Below are positions 23,978 through 37,103 of a stretch of 64,000 bases of DNA, in pieces. The translations under genes and the position numbers were made by a program. Source of the DNA: Neltuma alba (Eukaryota; Streptophyta; Magnoliopsida; Fabales; Fabaceae); the NCBI RefSeq assembly GCF_004799145.2, contig NW_021636585.1, positions 496,001-560,000 of the forward strand, read 5' to 3'. A model generated the notes under the pieces. That model made no database searches and was not told the origin of the DNA. It saw nothing but the letters and a program-made list of their open reading frames with translations. Every line of letters starts with the position of its first letter. Position 1 is the stretch's first letter.

Positions 23978-24478
23978 CGTCAACTATATTTTGTAAATAA
24001 AATTCTCATTATGGCACATAATTTAAAAAATAAGCCGCATTATATATATGTTTATAGTTCATGACAATAAAATTTGTTAAATTCTTTTATAATATGTACA
24101 AGGTTTGCATCAAATTGTGTGTATACATATTATTAAAAAAATATTGTCTCAATACTTTCACCTAAACGTATGGAATTGAGGATGAAAATTTCTGTGTAAA
24201 GGGTTTCAAATGCACTCATGAATATGATCAAAGTTTTCAAGCCGGCAAAGATATATAGAGAGTTCAGGAAGAGCATGCTCTTTAGAGGATCGCCTATCTG
24301 GCACTAACCTGAAAATCTGAACTTGGAAGTAATTATTGGCCTTGGTCAAACTTATGTAAAGGAGCAAATATAAACTTTTTTTTTCCACATAAACAGATTT
24401 ATTTTAAAATTTTGTAAATTGAACTCCAGAAAGATAAATTATTATTATTTTTTGGCACAAAAAAATAAATTACTATTA
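23978..24478. other. AT-rich intergenic DNA
   Basis: No gene recognised. Confidence 0.4.
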
Positions 24479-24920
24479 AATAGTAAGAGAATAACCTCTA
24501 CTGAATTCATTTGTTTAAATGGTCCATGAATTGAACCCAAAATGTTTTTTTGGCTAAAGCATAGGTATCCTCTTATTGGAGGTAATCCTATTCAAGACAC
24601 TGTTGGGTACTAAATGTCGGCACCTCTCTCAACGGGAATTCGAGCCTTGGTTTGTCATGTTGTGAGAGATTATCTCCTTCCGCTAGACCAAATCCCTGTT
24701 GATAAAATGTTTTTGTTTTTTTTTTTAAATGTTTTTGTTTTTTGGGTGATACAATTGAACCCAAAATGTTAAAATTCAGAACGGTCTATTGTAAGTTCAC
24801 AATAGGAGAAAACGGTCCGTGACCCGAGCCCGTCTAAGAATCAAATATATCCATCGGCATCTCTCGTCCCCAGTGCCCGAATCTATGACGAATCGACTAT
24901 AGCAACATGTGGATTGGTAT
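24479..24920 (+). repeat. NLR-WRKY upstream block, distal part (copy A)
   Basis: Matches 60,213-60,420: 'aatagtaagagaata', 'attcatttgtttaaatgg', 'tgaaccca(a/g)aatgttaaaat', 'ggagaa(a/g)acggtcc', and 'cgtccccag'. In copy A it is separated from the proximal part (26,680 onward) by about 1.75 kb of extra DNA, and it also has an internal insertion (24,540-24,770). Confidence 0.6.
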
Positions 24921-25204
24921 AAAAAAATACTTATATCCACTTACTTATATTCATTTATGTTAAGTTTTTTGATCATTATCATGTTTTTTATTTTTAAAAT
25001 ATTATCATGTTATAACATTTAATTATAAATTTATATAAAATAAAAAAGAACTTGATAAATTCACCTAAGTTTTTGATGTTTACCAACATATATTGATTAT
25101 TTATCTCAGTAATCACCATAAAATCCCTCGGTTCAGGCTGCACACAGGGTGTCTCTGATTTGATTTCTCTCAGCTGCGGCAACTTGTAAGAGCTTCCACC
25201 CGAA

Positions 25205-25243
25205 ATGGAAACTAGTGAAAGGTGGCCAAGGAGAGAGAGTCAG
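25205..25243 (+). CDS. Possible orphan first coding exon, 13 codons
   Basis: ATG followed by METSERWPRRESQ and then a good donor (CAG/GTATGC). The preceding 100 bp is GC-richer than the surroundings. No downstream exon that continues it was found, so this may be a relic or a chance match. Confidence 0.2.
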
Positions 25244-26679
25244 GTATGCTTCGAAAGCTTCAAAGACTTTCTTCTTTGTTCTTTTTGCTTTCGCTTATTG
25301 CTTCTTTACTCTATGCTCTCAGTTGGACTTTATTTACATTGACGTACAATCTGTCAGCATTCTCTGGTTCTTGACCAAGAGTCTCTGCATTTTTCTTAGC
25401 CGTATTTGTAATAACCTGAAACATTTTTTTTCCCTACATTCGTCAACCCTACGAATTTGTCGGGTCCTCACAAACTATTCCAGGGTAACGACTGTTCGTG
25501 ATGTGATTGTTTAGTTTGGAGATGAGAAGCTGTGATTTTTTTTTATTTTCGGCGTCATGACTGAAAAACATAAAACACCTGTTGAATTTGCCTAGTTATG
25601 GATGTTGTAGATCCTTTGATATATTTGCTTGAAAAGCTATGAAAACGTAAATAAATTATAGAAAATTTCCATTTGTTTGTAATTTGCAATTCACACAAAT
25701 TCAATAGCAAGTAAATAAATATGTTTAAATAAAGTAATAAGGATCAATGGATAGATTTTTAAGTATTAGCTCATCAAATTATGGCCATGTTAATTGAATT
25801 TTAGAAGTCTATGCGTTAATCATATACATCGTTAATATGGATAGACACTCCAGGAATATAGGGTTGTTCTTACATAAGTAATCAAGTGCTAAATTTTCAA
25901 TTTTTCATATCTATTTAGGACATTTGGTCCTAAATTTTCAATTTATGATCTTGGATTTCGGTTTTGATCTAGGCATTTGGTGGAAGGTTCGAAATCATAA
26001 TGGCGAAACGAGAGCTTTCTTAGCAGTATTAGTTTAAATTTATGGCAAACTGAATTATTCACATGATTTTTCTAAAAACTACCTGAGATATACAGTGAAA
26101 CCGATTTTTTCATTATCAACATTTCAAGTTAATACATGCATGCATACACACACGCGCACACACACATATTCTAAAGCTAAAATTTGAAATAAATTCAAAT
26201 AATTCAACCACTAAATTCAAATAAATATAATTACTCATTGGCTGTGAATTTTAAATTTTTTAAACTTTAAATAATACTTAAATTTATAAGTTAAGAAAGT
26301 TAATTGATTTTTAGGTTTTCTTAATTTGAAAATTAAAATAGACCCGTGTAATCATCTTGGCAGTGTCATTGAAAAGCTTCCCAGCTCGACCTTAGCTAAT
26401 CGAACTTCAGGAAACTGCTTGGAAACACCCGAACAAGCTTTGCACGCTACTATGTCGATATTAATATTTAATAGATTGTTCAATTATTAACTAGCGGCAG
26501 TGCATTCCTCTTTCTTTTCTTTTCTTTTTTTTTTTTTAAATACAACGGAAAGAAACATCACTACGCTCTTTGTTGACTATTATTTGGCCAACAATTAAGA
26601 AATTGATATATGACAAATAAATTTATATATTTCAACTTTAAGTTGTATAAAAAAAAAAAAAAGAGGAAAGTTACTTGCA
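25244..26679. other. Intergenic DNA inserted into upstream block A
   Basis: No counterpart in copy C (60.2-63.2 kb). AT-rich, with a short (CA)n-like run near 26,145-26,165. No gene recognised. Confidence 0.4.
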
Positions 26680-27164
26680 TCGTCTTCCGAATATTTTAAA
26701 GTTTAAGCTTGTGTAGGTTTTAATGAAAATATGATAAATAAATTTCATAGCTAAACAAATTAAAGAAATATTTATATTAAATTTAATTAAGAAATTTATA
26801 TAAATTGAACAAAAAACTCAAAGAAAATCTGTGTAATTTAACCTAGATAAAAACATGTGGAGCGGGTTCATCATATTCAATAATACTTATTGTGCATATT
26901 TTGTTCATGTCAATCGTTTAAATTAAAATTAGATGTTCTCAGTCATATTTTATGTTTTAATGTTCATTTTAAAATTATTTTTTAAAAAAATATAAAATCA
27001 TATATATATTAATTTTCAATGTGAAAAATAATAATGACTTTAGTCAGAAAATTAAATTAAGTTTTCAAAATAAATCGAACATGAATAATCTGACGGAGCA
27101 ACAGCCACGATCCTCCTCCTTAGTAATGAGCACCAACACCGTTCATAGTGGAAGCACACTATCT

Positions 27165-27310
27165 AAGATGATAGAAGATGCGTGGAAATTTCCATATACT
27201 CATAAAGAAAGTCAATGAATAAGACGACGGAAGACGCGTCGAAATTTTCATATACTAATCATGGAGGTTGGTAATGAATAAGAGATGCATAGAAATTTCC
27301 AATTATTGAT
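27165..27310 (+). repeat. Short tandem repeat, about 55-bp unit, about 2.5 copies
   Basis: Units carry GAAGATGCGTGGAAATTT-like and GTAATGAATAAGA-like motifs. Copy C (61,190-61,440) has five units, while copy B (52,905-52,945) has one. Confidence 0.75.
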
Positions 27311-27639
27311 CTCGCTCCATGTCTTTATTATAATGTTCAAATAATTAATTTGCAAATAATGAAAAATTAGATAGGATTAATTAAAAATAATAAATAAATT
27401 AAATATATATTTTCCGATTATGTCCTTATCATACATGAAAAAAAATGAAAAAAATATGTGGGAAAACACAATAAGAGAGAATATGACAAAAAAGATAGAA
27501 TAAATAATTAAGGATAAAATAAAAACAAATACATTAAATGATAAAACAAACTCAAATTAAACTTATAAAATGGACCATATTCTCTTCACATTTGAAACTT
27601 ATAAATATGTATTTACCACGAAGGGACCTATATACATTG

Positions 27640-27723
27640 ACCTCTTCATTCTCTACGGTTCTTTACTCTTCCAACAAAGGTCAGTGCTTGAGCTGAGGCA
27701 ACGCCTGATCAGATCGCTTCTTG
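27640..27723 (+). other. Candidate noncoding first exon
   Basis: The stretch after TACTCTTCCAACAAAGGTCAG ends in CTTCTTG/GTATGT, a good splice donor. The same segment with the donor is kept at 52,980-53,030 and 62,080-62,166. It is the best-conserved part of the three blocks, as expected for a transcribed leader exon. No ATG-led frame spans it consistently. Confidence 0.45.
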
Positions 27724-28690
27724 GTATGTAAGTACCACAATTATCCCACCCTCATCCATATTTTCTGATTTATGAACTTCAATTCAAATTCCTCTTCCTT
27801 CAATATTCATGAATTCTCTTATTCATTGCTCTCCGGCAGCTACCTAGCTGGCAGCTTGGCACTCAACTTTTGCGGAGTGGTTTCCGAATTTGAAGCTATT
27901 GAATCTGAGTTATAGTTGGAGAAAGTCACGGTGAGTTATACAACTTATGCTTTATTAATTAATTGTTTAATTTGTCATGAGCTAGCCAACGCTCATCTGA
28001 TTTTGAAATTTAAAAAAAAAAAAAGGGAAGCAAGTAATTAATGACTCCTGCTTTTATTTTCCCCTTCATCTTTTTCTGGTTTGGAACCATTGAATTTGAT
28101 GCCAAGTTACGTTGCTTAATTCTTTTATCTCAGATTTCAAAGGGATCTGGACTGCTATTTTTAATAACCATCAAAGGGTCTGGAATTGACATTGATTGCT
28201 TTAATTTTGAATTTTTATTCTGCTTTTGAGTTCTGTAAAGAGAACGGAGAAGTGGAGAAAGAAGTAAACACACATAACGATTTATCGCAAGAGGAGGGGC
28301 GCAGAGAGACTTATATCAATCAAATTGTGCGGAAATAAGATTAATTAAGGGAAAAAAAACAAATGCAAAAATACATTGCCTAGACATAGGGAAAATTAAT
28401 GAATGGATTATTTATTGACAATTTTATTGGCTGGAATGATGTAAATGATAGTACAAAATTTTATGTATAAAACTTTTAAGTAATGTACAAAATTTGTTGA
28501 GACCGGCACTTCTTATGTAATTTATCGGTCCTTCTTACAAATAAAATTTTCAAAGGGGCCAATTTTTCTTTTTTGATATCTATGATTAACTTTGATTAAG
28601 ATCATTAAAGATAATGTAATGATGTGATAATAAAACTTTCATTAATGTAGTAATAATATTTTATAACTTATATATTGATGATGATTTCAA

Positions 28691-30028
28691 TTATGTTGTG
28701 ACTATGTTGGGAGATTTGTGGGTTGAGCTTTGACCTTTTGTTTCTTGTGCCTCAAGTCTCCTTAGAAGGGATGTTGTTATGGGTTTGTAGGCGGTTACCG
28801 CTGGGCCTTGTTCAAATTGTTGTTGGGTTTGTGGGAATTCTTGTGTGCTGCCTAATATCCTTTATGATGCCTTTGAAATAAGTTAAATCCTCATTAGCCA
28901 TGGTCATGTTTTCAACACCCTAGTTTAATCCTTTTTCTATTATGGGTGATTTCTAAACTATTTTATAATATAGGTATTAAATTAGGGATTCATCAATTAT
29001 TTACTTTTTTGTACTAAATATTTTGTGTTTGGTGGCTGGAATATGAGTTTATACATTTAAAAAAAAAAAAAAGAGGAGAAAGAAGATGTTTCTAGAAAAC
29101 AATAGAGAAGAAGATTTTAGTTTAGAGTTTATATAGATGGTGATAACTTTTGAATATAAGACACATTACATAAATTGAAACAACTCATGGGAAACAAAAC
29201 CAAGGGGTTTTCTCTTCAATTCTTGCCAAAACTTATTAAATGTCACTAGACTGATCCTTTAATATACCTGGTGTAGATAAGTATCTTTTAGCTGTTCAAG
29301 TAACTGGTGTAAAGAGTATCTAAAGTTTATTTTAACTTATTTTAAATGATTTATATTAATTGCTAGAGTGGTCACATGAAATTCCAATGTAAAAAGTATT
29401 CTTTACCCTTAACATGTAAGGAACCAGCGTAAAAATTATACTGATATTCACAAAAATGCAACTGGTCACTTTTTTTCACACCGTCGTGGCGATGAACGGT
29501 GTAGATAAATCAGTTTTAAAAATTTCTTTAGTATTGTGTGGCTCAATTGTCAAGCATCTCATCAATACTTAACAATTTTTTTTAAATACCGTTAGACTAT
29601 ATTTAACAATTTTATACATAAAGGACTAATGGATCTAACCACTGAAATTTGGAGGACCTAATAAAAAAAAAACCAAGAACCTAATTTAACATTAGGAGAA
29701 ACTATAAGACTGATATTAATTTTTCTAAAATTTTAATCATTAAAAATTACAAATTCATATTAATAATAAATAGTCAACCTTTTTGTTTTGTGCTTTTTGG
29801 ACTCTATATGTGGATGAGTCAAAATAATCTTAAATTCAGAAGAAGAGAACGTATATATCTCCTAAAAATGAAAAATAAAAATTGACGAAAAGTCTCACAT
29901 TAAAAATTTTAATGATGAGAATCACCTAAATCAAAGACTGATATTTTGAGTGTACAAAATTTGCAGAGCACTTTTTATGTATAAACTTTATTAAATTCTT
30001 TACACTAATAAAATTGAAAAAAAACATT
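28691..30028. other. AT-rich intergenic DNA
   Basis: No gene recognised. Downstream of upstream block A and before a terminal-inverted-repeat element. Confidence 0.4.
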
Positions 30029-30628
30029 ACATTCAAGTCCTAAATAAGAAAATGTTTTACTGTAAGATCCCCTAAAATATTCAAATTAATCTCAAGTCTC
30101 AAGAGACTTGTGGGTGAGAGACTACCATTATGAATTCATTATCTTGTTGTCAGGACTCTCCCTTGTCAATTTCGATTCCTTTACTTGTCAATTATGTTTA
30201 TACAAATTATCACTCCATGCTGCACCCTAATTTGTCAATTAGGTCATAATAAGTTGTCATTTGAAGCACTATAACTTGTCAATTGAGTCATAATAAGTTG
30301 TAAATGCATGTCCTTTCTTTTCTTTTTTTTTGACCAAGACTAAATGCATGTCCTTTCACTTGACTGTTCTATAGCATAGAGTGGTAATTTATAATAGCAT
30401 AATTGACAATTAATAAGACCTGAAATTGACAAAGGAGGTGCTGAGAATGACAATCTATATATCAATGAAGGCAATATGGTCGACTCATAATTGTAATCTC
30501 TCACTAACATGATTAACCTACAATTGTAATCTCTCGCTAACGGATCTCTTATGACTTGAGATTAATTTGAACATTTCAGAGAATCTTACAGTAATAAAAT
30601 CTCTTACCTGAACCTTGAGTATAATCCT
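30029..30628. mobile_element. MITE-like element with about 70-bp terminal inverted repeats, copy 1
   Basis: The left end contains TTACTGTAAGATCCCC and ATTCAAATTAATCTCAAGT. The right end carries ACTTGAGATTAATTTGAA and GAATCTTACAGTAA, the inverted counterpart. The interior has repeated 'acttgtcaatt' phrases. The same element lies at 43,262-43,778. No coding content. Confidence 0.75.
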
Positions 30629-31730
30629 AAGTAAAGGTACACTCGGCATTCGAATCTTTTTTATGGTGTATCTAGTATCTTGATCTTATTTTTTAATGCA
30701 ACCAATATCCTAATGTTATTTTTATAGTGTACCTAGCACCTTAATATTATTTTTTAGTTATATCAAACACTCTAAAAAAATAATGTCAGGATATTGGGTG
30801 CATTAAAAAAAAAGTACTCAATCTTCAAGAACCTCTCTCTACTCCGTTTTTCTTCGATTTACTATCATTTTATCAATGACATAACAATATGAAAGGGGTA
30901 TTTGATTGAAAAGAAAATCATGATTTCAAAAATAATTTTATGATATATATAATGTATGAAAAATTTTGTTTCAATTTGCACAAGTTTTTTTACACTCTTT
31001 AGGCAACATTGGGACAACATGGGGCGGGCTAGAACCCGAACACCTGACCCGTCGATCACTTCTAGCCAAGTCCTCAGCCAAAACTGGTCCCCAAATTTTA
31101 TGATTCCACGTGTCGCCTCGTCATTTGTCTACCAATTAATATGAATCACCCTCTAGCTCCCATGATTGCTGGATCCTATGTTTTAAACTCTCCCACTCTC
31201 ACACATTTCACGCGCGATGCACTTGCTTTCTGCAATCGACATCTGTCACCACGGTCTGTCCCAACGGCTTCTGGTGCTCCGACATTAACTACCAATACTG
31301 AGCGTTCAGGCCTCACGCCCAAGAACCTTTTTGGGTTAAACAAAGTAATAATGATAATAATAACAAAATAAACCCGTTTCAGGCTTGTACCAGGGAGAGA
31401 GAGGAAAAAAAAGAAAAAAAAAGGACGGCCATTTCAGGCTTTCCATAATAGAAAGCCTCCGTACTAGGACCTTTCCAAAAGAGAGGGAGGAAATTCCTCA
31501 TCTTCAACTTCTTCAGCCAGGTCTATAATATTTTCTGTAAGTTCCAGCTTCCGAGGCACATATATGCACTACTGATAAAGATTGTGTGTGTGTTTTCTAT
31601 CTATAAGGTTTCCGAACAAATTATTTTCATTTCTTCTGGTATGGTATTTTTGTTTGTGAATTTGTTCGATGAAAAACAGCTTTAATTACTGATTGTGTGC
31701 TTGATCTGAAAGGCGAAGCCCTAAAGAGAA
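30629..31730 (+). promoter_or_regulatory. Upstream region of the MADS-box exon
   Basis: The last 700 bp is GC-richer and less repetitive than the surroundings. A CT/AG-rich transcribed-looking stretch precedes the ATG (31,440-31,560). A possible leader intron runs from CAG/GTCTAT near 31,519 to CTGAAAG/GCGAAGC near 31,712. Promoter status is inferred from position. No core element is asserted. Confidence 0.45.
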
Positions 31731-31912
31731 ATGGGCAGACGGAAAGTTGCGATTAAGACGATTGAAAATCCTGTAAGCAGGCGAATGACTTTTTCAAAGA
31801 GAAGAAATGGATTGCTGAAGAAAGCATTTGAGCTTTCAGTCCTCTGCGAGGCGGAAGTTGGCGTGATTGTGTTCTCTCCCAATGGCAGGCTCTATGAATT
31901 TGCAAGCTCCAG
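31731..31912 (+). CDS. MADS-box transcription factor, exon 1 (MADS domain)
   Basis: ATG followed by 60 codons plus two bases, ending at AG/GTATGT. The product opens MGRRKVAIKTIENPVSRRM, followed by TFSKRRNGLLKKAFELSVLC, EAEVGVIVFSPNGRLYEF and ASS. This is the complete DNA-binding and dimerisation domain of a type II plant MADS protein. The length (182 nt) and the junction after FASS are normal for SOC1- or AGL-type genes. Some usually conserved positions differ: T for R in IKTIEN, and RM for QV in SRRMTF. Exon 2 is 12 kb away. No K-box exon was found in the window, so either this is a MADS-only relic, or the exons feed the NLR frame at 46,027. No stop or frameshift is present in this exon. 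Confidence 0.9.
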
Positions 31913-32010
31913 GTATGTTCCCAGTTCGTTTACTTTTCTTTGTTTTATCAGAAGCATTATTTTCTCTGACGGGTTTTGGATATGAATAATATCATTTTCT
32001 TCTTCTTCTT

Positions 32011-32012
<2 letters not shown>

Positions 32013-32052
<40 letters not shown>
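32013..32052. repeat. (ATT)n microsatellite
   Basis: About 13 ATT repeats, 100 bp inside the MADS intron, preceded by a (CTT)n stretch. Confidence 0.9.
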
Positions 32053-33256
32053 GGGATTAACTATCTTGAATTTGATATTCTGTCAGACACTGGTTATTGT
32101 TGGTACCAGCAAGAAGAAATTAAAATCTTTTCATACTGAACACCTGCACATTCATCAAGATTATCAATCTGTGAGCTTGTAATTGATGCTTAGGAACGTT
32201 TGGCTATTAGTTTTGGGAGGAAATATTCTCTGAATCCTCCTTTCTCTTTTTCTTCTCAAATCCCATTTTCACAAATAATAATAAATAGTTCATATTTTAT
32301 ACTTTACAAAACTATGATTATATTATTATACCATTGCATAAATAAGAGAGATAAGAGGTAGATATCTATTTTTTAAAATATTAAATTCGAATCATCTATT
32401 ATTATTTGATCTAATAGTGGAGATGAAATTCTAAGAAGAAAAGAAGAAAAAGGGATTTTGAGAGGATGCAGACCCGTTAGTTTTGTCCTTCAAAATTTCC
32501 ATGCACAAAAGTGTTATTTTCCGCAATTGCAAATCCTTGATGAATTTCTGATATATAAGGATCTCTTCGTCCTTCTGCTAGCTGAGATCTTTCTTCTTCT
32601 TGTACACGTTTTTTCTCTTGCCTCTTCTTTTCTCCCTGTCTTTTTTTTTTTGGTTGCCCCAAGCCAATAATCCTTGACTAGATTGCTTAATTAACTCACT
32701 GACTAGTACACTTTCTAAAGTTCAGATATAAAAGGGCTCGTTTGAATCTGTTATTGATAAGTGCTTATAAATACTTTCATATGAGTTGAGACAAAACTCC
32801 ACTCACATAAAAACTACTTTTAAACCATTCCAAATAAGTCAAAGATACTGGGCAGTGAATTCTATGAAAAAGAGTCTTTGAAAGGACTCTAAGAATTCTC
32901 TCTAGAGTTGCTAAAAAATTGAAGCATGTTTGTGGTCTAGTCATCACCTCTTTTCTTCTCTTCTTCTTTTGATAAAGATCTTTTTCTCTCTTCTCCTTTC
33001 AAACATTACCATAAAAAGAAAAATTCTAAGAGATTCAGACTCTAGTTGAACTCCTTATATATGATGAATATTAGATTGTATATATATGCCTTTTCCATAC
33101 ATAAGTAGATAGTCTCTCTAAGCATTGATACGAGAAAAATTTGAAAAGTTATGCATGACATAGCTAGTATATATATATAAAACATCATAAAAGATTTCAA
33201 AAAATTTATATATCTTCTTAGTGAGCTGCGCACTTCGGAATATTCATTTATTAATT

Positions 33257-33500
33257 ATACTCTTCCGATTCTTAATATAAGACTTAATTGTTGTGTTGAT
33301 TTTAGTCCTAAATATAAAATCTATTTCTTATATTTTTCAATTTTTCTTAAATTATTCCTATGGATACTTCTTCAACTATAATCAAGTAGAAGAGAGAGGG
33401 AGGATATTGAGAAAGATGATTATGGTGTTTTAGGAAAAGCATGTCATATTTCTTATAATTAACTAACTTTTTAAACTTTTTTATTAAGGATTGGCGGGTA
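33257..33500. mobile_element. Stowaway-like MITE
   Basis: TA-flanked, left end CTCTTCCGATTCTTAATATAAG, right end TTATTAAGGATTGGCGGG, 244 bp. Confidence 0.6.
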
Positions 33501-35739
33501 TATATTTATATACACCTTTGTAATGTACTCTTTTATTTATTGATATTATTTTTCCTTACTATTAAAACAAACCTATTTATATACATGCATAAGCGATTTT
33601 GCGCACATGTGTGATGATTCATTTATTATGGTTGGTTTTATTAATTTGTGATAATTGCTTGGTGATAATGGAATGTAAAAGAGCTGGGCAATTTATAATC
33701 TTTATGTTACAGCATATCAATAAGGATTGGATGGATTGGGGTACAACTGAGATATACTTGCAGGCATAAGTGCTATGACATTGACAGGCTATTTAAAATC
33801 TTCAAACTATATGAGTTTTTTCCCTTCTAAATAGCAGAACTAATATCTATTGTATATGCTCATTTTCAAATCTTTTGGGTTAACATATGCTAAATGAAAT
33901 TTTGAGAAAACAAAACTAAGTTTTACAAATTTAAAATGGGAGTTTTAATAATACACACACTGACATACATATAAACATTAACTTATGATTATACAAATAC
34001 TATATATACTTATGTCACTGTACTCATATTTTAATTCTTCATCAGCTGTTCATTCAATCGGCGTAAAAATATAGGATTTGCATGCTAAATGATTAGAGCT
34101 GGACGAGAGTTGAAAATAGTTGATGATGTAATAGGTTGGTCCAAGTTATTGTGCTTTTCTCTACCCCGGGACAAGGATAATTATATGTTCACTCATGTAA
34201 TTTAAAACACATAATATATGAGTTTGTGCATGTAATTTAAAACACATAATATATATGAGTTTGTGCATGTAATTTAAAACACATAATATATATGAGTTTG
34301 TGCATGTAATTTAAAACACATAATATATATGAGTTTGTGCGAACTCTGGGTCATTAAATTATTTGAAATAAAAACTTAATTACAATGATACAACTTTTGT
34401 TATCAAATTTTCAATAAGATTATAATATACAGAAATATGTTTTAAAAAACAATTAATGATATAATGAGAATTTATAAATATCGCTTCGATAAAATATAGT
34501 CAAAACGTAATGTTTCAAAATTTTCAATTAATATAGTATAACCACTTTTTAAGTTGAAGTCATTTTTCTGCCCCTACAAAAGATTATTAGATTATTAACT
34601 TTTTCTGAAATATAAATAACTTTTGAATGCCACTGAGGTTAGAGGATGGAAAGGAAAACGTGCTGCGCTGATTACACGTATGTTAATCTCAAGACAATTT
34701 TTTTGTTTTAAAAAAAGAAAGATTTATGCGAACTTCTTGTTCCGAGCTCGATTTTTAATTAGACATTAGATCCTTATACTTGATTGTCTTTTCAATCATG
34801 ACATTTTTTGGTGGGTTAAAACCTTTACATAATTATTTTCAACGTTAAAATTTGGATGCTAGGTATCAGAAGTTGATCAAACTATATTTGAACAAATCAT
34901 GCGTTGGTTAATAATACACTTGTAAAGCTAGGGAGTAGATTATGACTACCCTTCATGTGGCATCTTTATTCTGAAAACTCTGTAGTTTTAAAAGTAATTT
35001 TATAGTATACGAAATAAATATGTAGAGAAATTTGTCTCGATTTATAAAAAATACTTTTGAAAAGCACTCTTATAACTTTTCAAACACCCCCTTGATCATT
35101 CCCCCTCTTTTTCTGCAGTTAATGTCTCCGTTTCTTCTTTTGTGGCAGCGAATTTACTTTTGACCTATTCTTGGCTGCAGTCAACTCTCATAGCTTGAAA
35201 CCAAGCTAAGAGAGAAAATAAGTCATGTTACCAAAAGGAGGACAAAAAGATTGGAGGAAAAAATCTAGAAAAGAAATTTAAAAATACAAATTAAATCCTA
35301 CTTTTTCTCTTATTTAAGAAAACGAAATGAAGCAAGATAATATTGGGTTGCATTCCAAGTAGAATTGAGTTTATAGTTTTTAGCAAGATTTTCTCATAAA
35401 TACAATTTATGGTGGCCACAGAGTTGCCTTTCTTATTTGACTTCATCGCATTTATGACCTTTCCATTGTGACTATTCATCATCTCTTACATATAAAAAAA
35501 AAAAATCTTTAGGAAGAATTATAGCTTCTTCAAATTTAACAGCACCTGTTTGAAGGTGTGAATAATCTTATAGTTGTAATATGGAATTAAAAATTGGATT
35601 GGATCTTGAAATTTTGATTTGATCATTATTATGCTACATTACTACTATATGGACAAACACCTACCTGTCTATGAGTGACCTTAACATTTTTAGCGAACCT
35701 TTTCCTGTTATAGTTTGCACTTCCTTGAACTGTGCATTT
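33501..35739. other. AT-rich intron DNA
   Basis: No gene. It contains the minisatellite at 34,190 and a copy of a dispersed phrase near 34,990-35,090. Confidence 0.4.
34190..34341. repeat. Minisatellite, about 42-bp unit, nearly 4 copies
   Basis: Each unit reads GTAATTTAAAACACATAATA followed by TATATGAGTTTGTGCAT. Copies 2-4 are practically identical, which points to recent slippage or unequal exchange. Confidence 0.9.
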
Positions 35740-35800
35740 GTTATTATTATTATTTTTGGGGTGAAACAAAGGGGCAAAGCCCAATTACATTCGTACTAGT

Positions 35801-36148
35801 CTAGGTGTTCCACCGCCTTGGTGGGGTGTTCCATATCGTCCTTCTTGTTCCCTTTTGTCGGCTCATGGAAGCCAGCTTATCTGCGCACCGGTTACTCTCG
35901 CGAAAATTATGGGAGAACTTGACACAGCGCGGTAGATTGACTACTTCATTGATTTGAGCTTGAAGATGAGTATATCCTGTGACTGCAACATTCTTTTTCA
36001 GCGCCTCTATCACTTTTACAGCATCTGATTCAACCTCTATTTTCCTGAATCTCATGTACCAGCTAATTCGCAGCCCTTCAAGAATTCCGAGAGTTTCTGC
36101 TTCTACCACGTCGTATTGTCCCAGATGTATGGAAGAACTCCTCCACAC
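35801..36148 (-). pseudogene. LINE RNase H-like domain
   Basis: Open 115-codon frame with EAETLGILEGLRI, VESDAVKVIEAL and HNFRESNRCADKLA. This is the RVT_3 RNase H-like module found at the end of plant LINE polyproteins (acidic residues E, D and a final N-x-x-A-D-x-L-A motif). The upstream part is in another frame (36,570-36,103, with WCKLNSDGTVSTDG), so there is a frameshift near 36,120. Confidence 0.85.
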
Positions 36149-37076
36149 CCTGCTAAGCCATCTGTTGAAACAGTCCCATCTGAATTTAATTTACACCAGC
36201 TTTTAGGAGGGGGTGCCCAGGTCACTAGAGTGGTTTCTTCTTTTGTGTCTTGTAGAGCATCAAAACATCTCCCATGGTTATAAGTGTCCAGGAAACCGAA
36301 GATACGCTGTATTCTATTCACCGGAAGTTCCACGTCTGGACTGTGGATTTGTAAATTTCTCCATTTCCAGATGAACCAACAGGTTACTGCAAGTGTATCT
36401 GGCCATGTCCATTCCTCTTGGCTTCTCTTGACATTCTTAATGTTTATATCTATCCAGGAATCCCAGTCTGCACCAAAGAAATTAACCCGCCATTCAGTCG
36501 GTGTAATTTTCCTCCCAATCAGATTAGCATGAAGACAATCTCTCAGTGTATGAAATTGGTCTTTTGTCACCCTTTGACAAAGTGGGCAAACACCATTACT
36601 ATCATCCCAAGCTTTGGTGATTGCCCTAGTTGCAAGTCTTCTATTAGCAACAAGTCACATGAATACTTCAATTCGCTTGGGTACCCTCAGCTTCCCAGTC
36701 CTTTCCTATTGCTGGTGCTGCGTATTTTCTGGTCCTAGGATCCATTTGTATGCAGAGGCCGTGGTGAAGGATCCATCTTTGAATAACTTCCACTTGTACT
36801 GTACGGTTCTACTATCAATGTCACTATTCAAACATTCTATGTTCTCTTGAAACTTTTCCCATAACTGTCTCATTTCTTTCCAGAGTTTTGATCACTCTTC
36901 TTCACCACTATGTGTTCTGTGCCCTGTTGTCTCCCTCCATATTTACCATGAAGCACCTGTACCCAGAGTTTCTGTGGGTTAACTATACTTCGCCATATGA
37001 GCTTACACAAAAAAGCCTCATTCATACATTGTAGTGATTTAATTCTCATGTCTCCATTCTCTTTTGGCTGACACAT
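36103..37076 (-). pseudogene. LINE zf-RVT region, frames broken
   Basis: 37,076-36,870 gives MCQPKENGDMRIKSLQCMNE then FLCKLIWR and KLWVQVLHGKYG. 36,570-36,103 gives TKDQFHTLRDCLH followed by FIWKWRN. These are typical of the segment between reverse transcriptase and RNase H in plant LINEs. The right-hand continuation (toward 40,116) is found on the other side of the solo LTR. Confidence 0.8.
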
Positions 37077-37098
37077 TCTTTTCTTTCCTTGGAGATTG

Positions 37099-37103
37099 CA
37101 TGC
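37099..37103. repeat. Target-site duplication of the solo LTR, left
   Basis: CATGC, repeated exactly at 40,116-40,120. Confidence 0.9.

Larger units (their letters stand above)
26680..28690 (+). repeat. NLR-WRKY upstream block, proximal part (copy A)
   Basis: Collinear with 60,690-63,180 and, in part, with 52,905-53,560. It contains the short tandem repeat at 27,165-27,310, the conserved noncoding exon ending at 27,723, and a 3' portion with 'gggtctggaattgacat' and 'gagttctgtaaagaga'. In the copy at 52.9 kb the block precedes an NLR-WRKY body by about 1.2 kb. Here the MADS exon lies 3 kb downstream and the NLR body 18 kb downstream. Interpreted as the duplicated promoter and leader of this NLR family. 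Confidence 0.65.

Noticed and set aside
25215..25514. 99-codon plus-strand frame with hydrophobic stretches
   Set aside because: It overlaps a better donor (25,243), has no recognisable domain and looks like a chance frame in T-rich DNA.
35979..36850. Several plus-strand frames of 75-106 codons
   Set aside because: Antisense shadows of the LINE zf-RVT and RNase H region.
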